Below, in pieces: positions 25,192-29,191 of a DNA stretch of 29,191 nt. The DNA is taken from contig JAHKLP010000068.1 in NCBI GenBank assembly GCA_020855015.1, positions 1 through 29,191 of the forward strand, given 5' to 3'. The number at the start of each line of letters is the position of its first letter. Within the stretch, counting starts at the first letter, position 1. Position numbers and translations under genes: made by a program. The notes below the pieces were generated by a model, which worked only from the letters and a program-made list of their open reading frames with translations, was not told where the DNA came from and ran no database searches. This DNA is from Methanobacterium sp. (lineage in GTDB: Archaea; Methanobacteriota; Methanobacteria; Methanobacteriales; Methanobacteriaceae).

Positions 25192-25339
25192 ATGTAGATC
25201 TGCAGATTTAGATTTAATTAATTATTGAACTCATCAAGATAGTTAATATTCCGTTTCTTAGACAGTAAAAAAAAATAAAATGCCCAAAAAATAGTCTAAG
25301 AATGAATTTTTAGATATAATGGACATATGGGGAATAACT

Positions 25340-26152
25340 ATGGAACGAGATGTTATCAAGATTAATGAAGAAAAATGTAATGGGTGTGGTGTTTGTGTTA
25401 CCGGATGTCCTGAGGGCGCTTTACAGGTCATTGATGGTAAGGCACGATTAATTAATGATCTATTCTGTGATGGTTTAGGAGCCTGTATTGGCGAATGTCC
25501 AGAGGGCGCTATAGAGGTTGAGAGAAGGGAAGCTGAACCCTATGATGAGCGTAAAGTTATGAAAAACATTGTTAAAGCCGGATCGAATGTTATAAAGGCA
25601 CACTTACAACATCTTCAAGAGCATGGTCAAGAAGAATTGGTAAATGAGGCCACCGAATTTCTGAAGGAAAATAATATTGAAGTTCCGGACTATGAGGAGA
25701 AACCATTGGCCTGCGGCTGTCCTGGTTCAGCAACCCAGGAATTAAGGTCAGATGAAATTCAAAAAGAGGAACCAGTAATATTACAGGCCCAACTCCAAAA
25801 TTGGCCAATACAGTTGCAGCTTTTAAATCCGAATACACGTTTTTTTAAAAATGCTGATCTGTTAATAGCAGCTGACTGCACCCCCTTTTCATACCCCAAC
25901 TTTCATCAGAAATTTCTTAAAGGTAAGATTCTGATAATTCTATGTCCCAAACTGGATAAGTTCATTGAAGGATACATTGATAAGCTAACCAAAATATTCG
26001 AAAGGCAAAATATAAAATCAATTACAATTGTACATATGGAAGTTCCCTGCTGCTCAGGTATTGAGGTTATCGTACAAAGGGCACTGGAGAAGGCTGAAAA
26101 GGACATACCGATCAAAGAATATACAATTTCTATGAGTGGCAAGATAATATAA
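25340..26152 (+). CDS. 4Fe-4S ferredoxin-type protein with extra cysteine motifs
   Basis: A 270-residue soluble redox protein. Residues 1-65 are a ferredoxin domain: CNGCGVCVTGCP (Cys13, 16, 19, 23) and CDGLGACIGECP (Cys43, 49, 53). The remaining 200 residues hold further cysteines in LACGCPGS, AADCTPF, ILCPKLD and the VPCCSGIE motif. This arrangement occurs in a family of anaerobe proteins usually labelled only as 4Fe-4S binding; the C-terminal part may bind another metal or cluster. It is probably an electron carrier or sensor, with partner unknown. GGGG lies eight bases before the ATG at 25340, so this start is preferred to the in-frame ATG at 25319. It is a single gene. Confidence 0.85.
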   Translation: MERDVIKINEEKCNGCGVCVTGCPEGALQVIDGKARLINDLFCDGLGACIGECPEGAIEVERREAEPYDERKVMKNIVKAGSNVIKAHLQHLQEHGQEELVNEATEFLKENNIEVPDYEEKPLACGCPGSATQELRSDEIQKEEPVILQAQLQNWPIQLQLLNPNTRFFKNADLLIAADCTPFSYPNFHQKFLKGKILIILCPKLDKFIEGYIDKLTKIFERQNIKSITIVHMEVPCCSGIEVIVQRALEKAEKDIPIKEYTISMSGKII

Positions 26153-26274
26153 CTTTTAAAAACTGCCATCATGTTCCTTTCCAGATTAAGCCAGAAGCTG
26201 TTTTAATTACTCTGACTATTATTTCTTGTCCCATACACTCTCAGACTTAAAATACCTGAATTATTCTTATCAAG

Positions 26275-26724
26275 TCATGGTGGTTCATTTATTGGTTCAT
26301 TTGTTTCAATGTCCCAGCTTTGAGTCCCCAAGACTGCACCGGTTTGGCCATCTACCTTTACATTACCGACTACTGCTCCCTTGGATGATTGTGCGTTGTC
26401 ATTGTTTACAACCATTGGCACATAGTACACAGTTCCCTGTAATGATGGAGTGCCTGCATCAAAGTTTACATACTGAGAATTGGAATTTAAGTAGCTATCT
26501 GCAATAGCCTTGGCCTGAGCTGCGGATATTAAACTATTTTGAGTTTGGGTGTCCTGACCCTCTTGTGTGTTACCAGAACTCGTATTCGTTGTGTTGTTAA
26601 CAGTTGTTGTATTGTTTGTTAAATTGGCTGTATCATTTTTAGAAGGTTGCATTAAAAAATATCCTGCAGCCAAAACACCACCTAACACTATAACCACTAT
26701 GGCAATTATAAGACCAGTCTTCAC
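26275..26724 (-). CDS. Membrane-anchored PepSY-like surface protein
   Basis: A 149-residue protein with one N-terminal membrane helix (about 3-26), an Asn/Thr-rich linker full of N-glycosylation sequons (NDT, NLT, NNT, NTS), and a C-terminal domain of about 85 residues. The domain begins with ISAAQAKAIADSYLNSN and ends with GNVKVDGQTGAVLGTQSWD, the pattern of a PepSY domain (a strand-rich module often near proteases or membrane redox proteins). It is most likely outside the cell. The start is a GTG at 26724 after GGGGGTGAT; upstream in-frame codons belong to the ribosome site. It is followed by no gene on its strand and preceded by the flavodoxin gene. Confidence 0.78.
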   Translation of the reverse strand: MKTGLIIAIVVIVLGGVLAAGYFLMQPSKNDTANLTNNTTTVNNTTNTSSGNTQEGQDTQTQNSLISAAQAKAIADSYLNSNSQYVNFDAGTPSLQGTVYYVPMVVNNDNAQSSKGAVVGNVKVDGQTGAVLGTQSWDIETNEPINEPP

Positions 26725-26821
26725 AATTATCACCCCCATCTAATTTAATTAAAGTGCCTGGAAGTTCAAATAACCCAATACCAGTTTTTTGGTCATCTAG
26801 AATATTATTAAATGGTTAATT

Positions 26822-27367
26822 TTATGCTAAAACTTGAGATACAAAATTTGAACATTTGCTTCGGTCTGCAGACAATCCAAATGCTGAATTTCCGTATTTA
26901 ACTGCAACCTTAACTGTTATGGACTTATTTTCAAGAATTCCTTTCATAACTATCTCTGCATCCTGTTTATCACCCGCAGATAGGGCAAAAACTCCAGCAG
27001 TAATGTTATTTTGATTTTCTAAACTATTCAAATATGATGTTATGGGTTCTGTAGGTTTGGCCCCATAGGTAGGGCTTCCCACAATCAGGAAGTTGTATCC
27101 TGACAGATCAGATAGGTTGCCGGATTTTACACTGGCTAATTTAACCTCATAACCTTTTGTTGTTAAATCTTCAGCCATATAAGTAGCTGCAGTTTTGGTT
27201 CCCCCTGATAAACCAGGATCATATACCACCAATGCTTTCCCAGTGATAGCGCCATCTGGTTTGAGTATTTCAGAATCAGAACTTCCAGAATGACCTATTA
27301 TCCACACAACTACAAAAATCAAAATTATTACGCCAAGAATAATACCAATTATAGCCCATATACTCAA
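26822..27367 (-). CDS. Membrane-anchored flavodoxin-like protein
   Basis: A 181-residue protein with an N-terminal membrane helix (about 4-24) and a flavodoxin domain. ALVVYDPGLSGGTKTAATYMA is the FMN phosphate loop region, and FLIVGSPTYGAKPTEPITSYL is the second FMN-binding loop with the conserved PTY. The domain is a little short but complete to the last helix. Flavodoxins shuttle electrons; anchoring one at the membrane is unusual and suggests a partner in the membrane. The topology is ambiguous because few charges flank the helix. The start is a TTG at 27367 after GGGGGGAT. It is in a run of minus-strand genes with the PepSY-like protein downstream and the CPBP protease upstream. Confidence 0.8.
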   Translation of the reverse strand: MSIWAIIGIILGVIILIFVVVWIIGHSGSSDSEILKPDGAITGKALVVYDPGLSGGTKTAATYMAEDLTTKGYEVKLASVKSGNLSDLSGYNFLIVGSPTYGAKPTEPITSYLNSLENQNNITAGVFALSAGDKQDAEIVMKGILENKSITVKVAVKYGNSAFGLSADRSKCSNFVSQVLA

Positions 27368-27408
27368 ACTTATCCCCCCATGAAAGAATTTTTTTTATTA
27401 AATAATAA

Positions 27409-28467
27409 TCATGTTTTAAGCACATTTACACTCTTCCAGACCTTCTGATCCAGGAGTATAAGTAGCACTGCAAATATTCCCAGGATCAGGAAGGAGTAGA
27501 TGCCAGATCCGAAGGCGAATATTGATTCAGCGTGCGAAAGATAGATCATGGCAGCCACTTCAGTGGTATCGGTGATTAAATGTAAGGCAACTGCGATCCA
27601 GACACTCTTAGTAACCAGTACTGCGTAACCATAAATCACTGCAAGGATTATGGCGATGAAGATCATGTTCAGATTACCGAATATGGGTTGTCCTGGCCAG
27701 TTCATTCCCATAAAGATATTACCTGCATGCCAGATTCCCCATATCACCCCTAAAATCACAACTCCCCAATATGATCCGAATAAGGGGAATAATCTGTCCT
27801 GCAAGTAGTACCTCCAACCGAACTCTTCTCCAAAATACTGGGGCCAGATAATGAAAAAACTTAGACCCAATAAGGTAAGATAAAGTATAATAAAATTTCC
27901 CGGGTCATATCCCAACAGGGATTCTCCAAACCCAAAAAGATAGTTTAAATAGAAAAGAACGATGACGATAATGGCAAATAATGCTGTGAAACCTATGAAA
28001 AACTTTTTATTAACTCCAAACCATAATTTAGATAGTTTAAGGCTTTCTCTCCACTTCTTCTTAAGATTCATTATAATTATGCTTATAAAACCAAAAATTG
28101 CGATTAATGATGATAATAAAGGTATTTCTTTGATAACTGGCAGTTCTATTAGAGTTTGAGGCATAATTGGCCTGTAAAAACTTTCAATCAGGAAAACTAT
28201 GGTGTATAATACGAATATTCCCAAGAAAAATTTTGTTTCACGGGTAAGGGCCTGATCCCGGAAGAGAACCATACATATAATGGCTGAAGAAGCAGGTATC
28301 AGCATGTGCACAAGGGTGGTGTATGTTGGGACGTTATTCCATGTGCCATAATTAAGATAAAACCATAAAAAATGAATAAAAGTCAATATAGTCAGTATAA
28401 CCAGGAAAACAATTAGTTCTTTCCTTAATATAGAAATAGTTTTAGTACCAGTGGTAGAAGTTTCCAA
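27409..28467 (-). CDS. CPBP-family intramembrane metalloprotease (large)
   Basis: A 352-residue polytopic membrane protein with about nine hydrophobic segments. The CPBP signature is intact in the C-terminal half: FGEEFGWRYYLQ gives EExxxR at about 214-219, GVIWGIWHAGNI supplies the first His, and VALHLITDT the second His. It is about 100 residues longer than the CPBP protein at 7744, owing to extra N-terminal helices. The start is likely the TTG at 28467, six bases after a GGGGGG run; the ATG at 28473 directly abuts that run and is less suitable. Substrate unknown. It lies 41 bases upstream of the flavodoxin gene on the same strand. Confidence 0.83.
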   Translation of the reverse strand: METSTTGTKTISILRKELIVFLVILTILTFIHFLWFYLNYGTWNNVPTYTTLVHMLIPASSAIICMVLFRDQALTRETKFFLGIFVLYTIVFLIESFYRPIMPQTLIELPVIKEIPLLSSLIAIFGFISIIIMNLKKKWRESLKLSKLWFGVNKKFFIGFTALFAIIVIVLFYLNYLFGFGESLLGYDPGNFIILYLTLLGLSFFIIWPQYFGEEFGWRYYLQDRLFPLFGSYWGVVILGVIWGIWHAGNIFMGMNWPGQPIFGNLNMIFIAIILAVIYGYAVLVTKSVWIAVALHLITDTTEVAAMIYLSHAESIFAFGSGIYSFLILGIFAVLLILLDQKVWKSVNVLKT

Positions 28468-28921
28468 AAGCATCCCCCCTTTTATTATTATATAATTGTA
28501 TTTAATATATTTTATAAATTGTAAGATGTGATTTTAGGAAATTATTGGTTATTTAAAGATTTAAACCAATTCAGGCTCTTTTGTATGAAAAATCTACAGG
28601 ATTTAAATTTTAAAGTAATATCAACTTTATAAAAAGAACTACTTTTTAGCAACGGACGTAAACTGCTTTTTATAATTAAATATTGACAATTTCGTACCAC
28701 AGTTATAAAAATTTATCAGAGCACAATTTTGCCAAGAGCCACTATTATTCATAAAAGGGAATAATAAGGCTTGTGAAATGAATCAAAAGGTTTATAGAGC
28801 TTTATAACCTTATTAGTGATATAATTTTATAACTAATTACCTGAAAAACTAAGCGGATTTAGAAAGTTTATATCTTCAAATCGTGTGGAAACTCAAGGAA
28901 TGTTTTAGAGGGAAACTGAGA
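28468..28921. other. Intergenic region before the repeat protein
   Basis: About 450 bases between divergent genes with no supportable gene. ATTATTC and GAATAAT (near 28743-28765) form an inverted repeat; AGGTTTATA and TTATAACCT (near 28788-28811) form an imperfect one. TATA-like GTTTATATC (about 28867-28875) lies roughly 50 bases before the last gene, whose ribosome site GAGGG follows. The region is AT-rich with no tRNA-like fold recognised. Confidence 0.4.
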
Positions 28922-29191
28922 ATGAGTACTGTACAATTAGAGGTTCATCGTGAAGAGGCTCCTGAAGAAGAAATTGAGGAGATAGAGCGAATCCGGAAAA
29001 AATACAAAGAACGCCAAAAACTAAAAAATCACTCGAAAACTATAGACTCTGAAAAACAAGCCCTCATAAAACAAGCCCAACAACAAGAACAACAAGAAAA
29101 AGAACAACTAATACAAAAATACAAACAACGACAACAACAAGGCCAACTCAAAAACACCAACCCCACCCTCAACCAAGAAAAACAAGCCCTC
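28922..29191 (+). CDS. Q/K/E-rich coiled-coil repeat protein, partial
   Basis: The first 90 codons of a gene cut by the window end. The protein begins MSTVQLEVHREEAPEEEIEE and then becomes a highly charged, glutamine-rich helix. Two repeat-like units are visible: KYKERQKLKN..SEKQAL and KYKQRQQQGQLKN..NQEKQAL. The 15-base string GAAAAACAAGCCCTC recurs exactly 126 bases (42 codons) apart, and the second copy ends at the window edge, so more repeats probably follow. There is no signal peptide. The coding strand here is very poor in T and G. I do not recognise the family; a long cytoplasmic coiled coil is the best reading. GAGGG lies upstream of the ATG. Confidence 0.7.
   Translation, partial: MSTVQLEVHREEAPEEEIEEIERIRKKYKERQKLKNHSKTIDSEKQALIKQAQQQEQQEKEQLIQKYKQRQQQGQLKNTNPTLNQEKQAL

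Noticed and set aside
26226..26507. Plus-strand open frame of 93 codons over the PepSY-like gene.
   Set aside because: His/Leu/Ser-rich composition typical of an antisense frame; the minus-strand gene has a signal anchor, sequons and a known domain.

Overview
The window comes from an AT-rich archaeon, very probably a Methanobacteriales methanogen close to Methanobacterium. The support is the mix of archaeal and methanogen families (UPF0305/DUF2115, the TIGR00288 NYN protein, the TrkA-type K+ regulator, N-glycosylation-sequon-rich surface proteins), TATA-box promoters, GGTG/GGAGG ribosome sites and T-run terminators. I see no rRNA, tRNA, insertion sequence or CRISPR array. It reads as a chromosomal accessory region of short transcription units facing both ways.

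Layout. 1-3.5 kb: a GyrI-like ligand-binding protein, a NYN nuclease-family protein, a SAM methyltransferase and TrkA. 3.6-7.7 kb (minus strand): an arsenic-response cluster with an ArsR repressor, a UPF0305 protein, a DGC-type metal/cysteine protein, and a large fusion of arsenite methyltransferase (ArsM) to a QueG-like double-[4Fe-4S] reductase domain; an MBL-fold hydrolase lies upstream. A near-identical 18-bp palindrome sits over the promoter and start region of both arsR and the arsM fusion, so the two genes probably form one regulon. 7.7-11.6 kb: a CPBP membrane protease, a secreted Cys/His repeat protein, an unlisted 57-aa two-helix membrane protein, an SLC13-type carrier and a small hypothetical. 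11.7-14.1 kb: TetR, an Fe-S aldo/keto reductase and a GNAT acetyltransferase, with related 22-bp operators before the first two. 14.3-16.3 kb: an ICMT-like membrane methyltransferase, a soluble methyltransferase and an archaeal-type peroxiredoxin. 16.4-19.5 kb: a tandem pair of DUF3592-like membrane proteins, an anchored surface protein and a MATE exporter. 19.7-23.8 kb: a DUF4332-like protein, a methyltransferase, an SMR exporter broken by one missing base, then TetR, a membrane protein and an ATC-hydrolase-family protein in series. 23.8-28.5 kb: a CruF-like carotenoid hydratase homologue, an SRPBCC protein, a multi-cysteine ferredoxin protein, a PepSY-type surface protein, a membrane-anchored flavodoxin and a second CPBP protease. 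The window ends inside a Q/K/E-rich repeat protein.

The common theme is stress and detoxification: arsenic, peroxide, small-molecule export and anaerobic redox proteins, each with its own local regulator. The most unusual item is the ArsM-reductase fusion with its paired operators.
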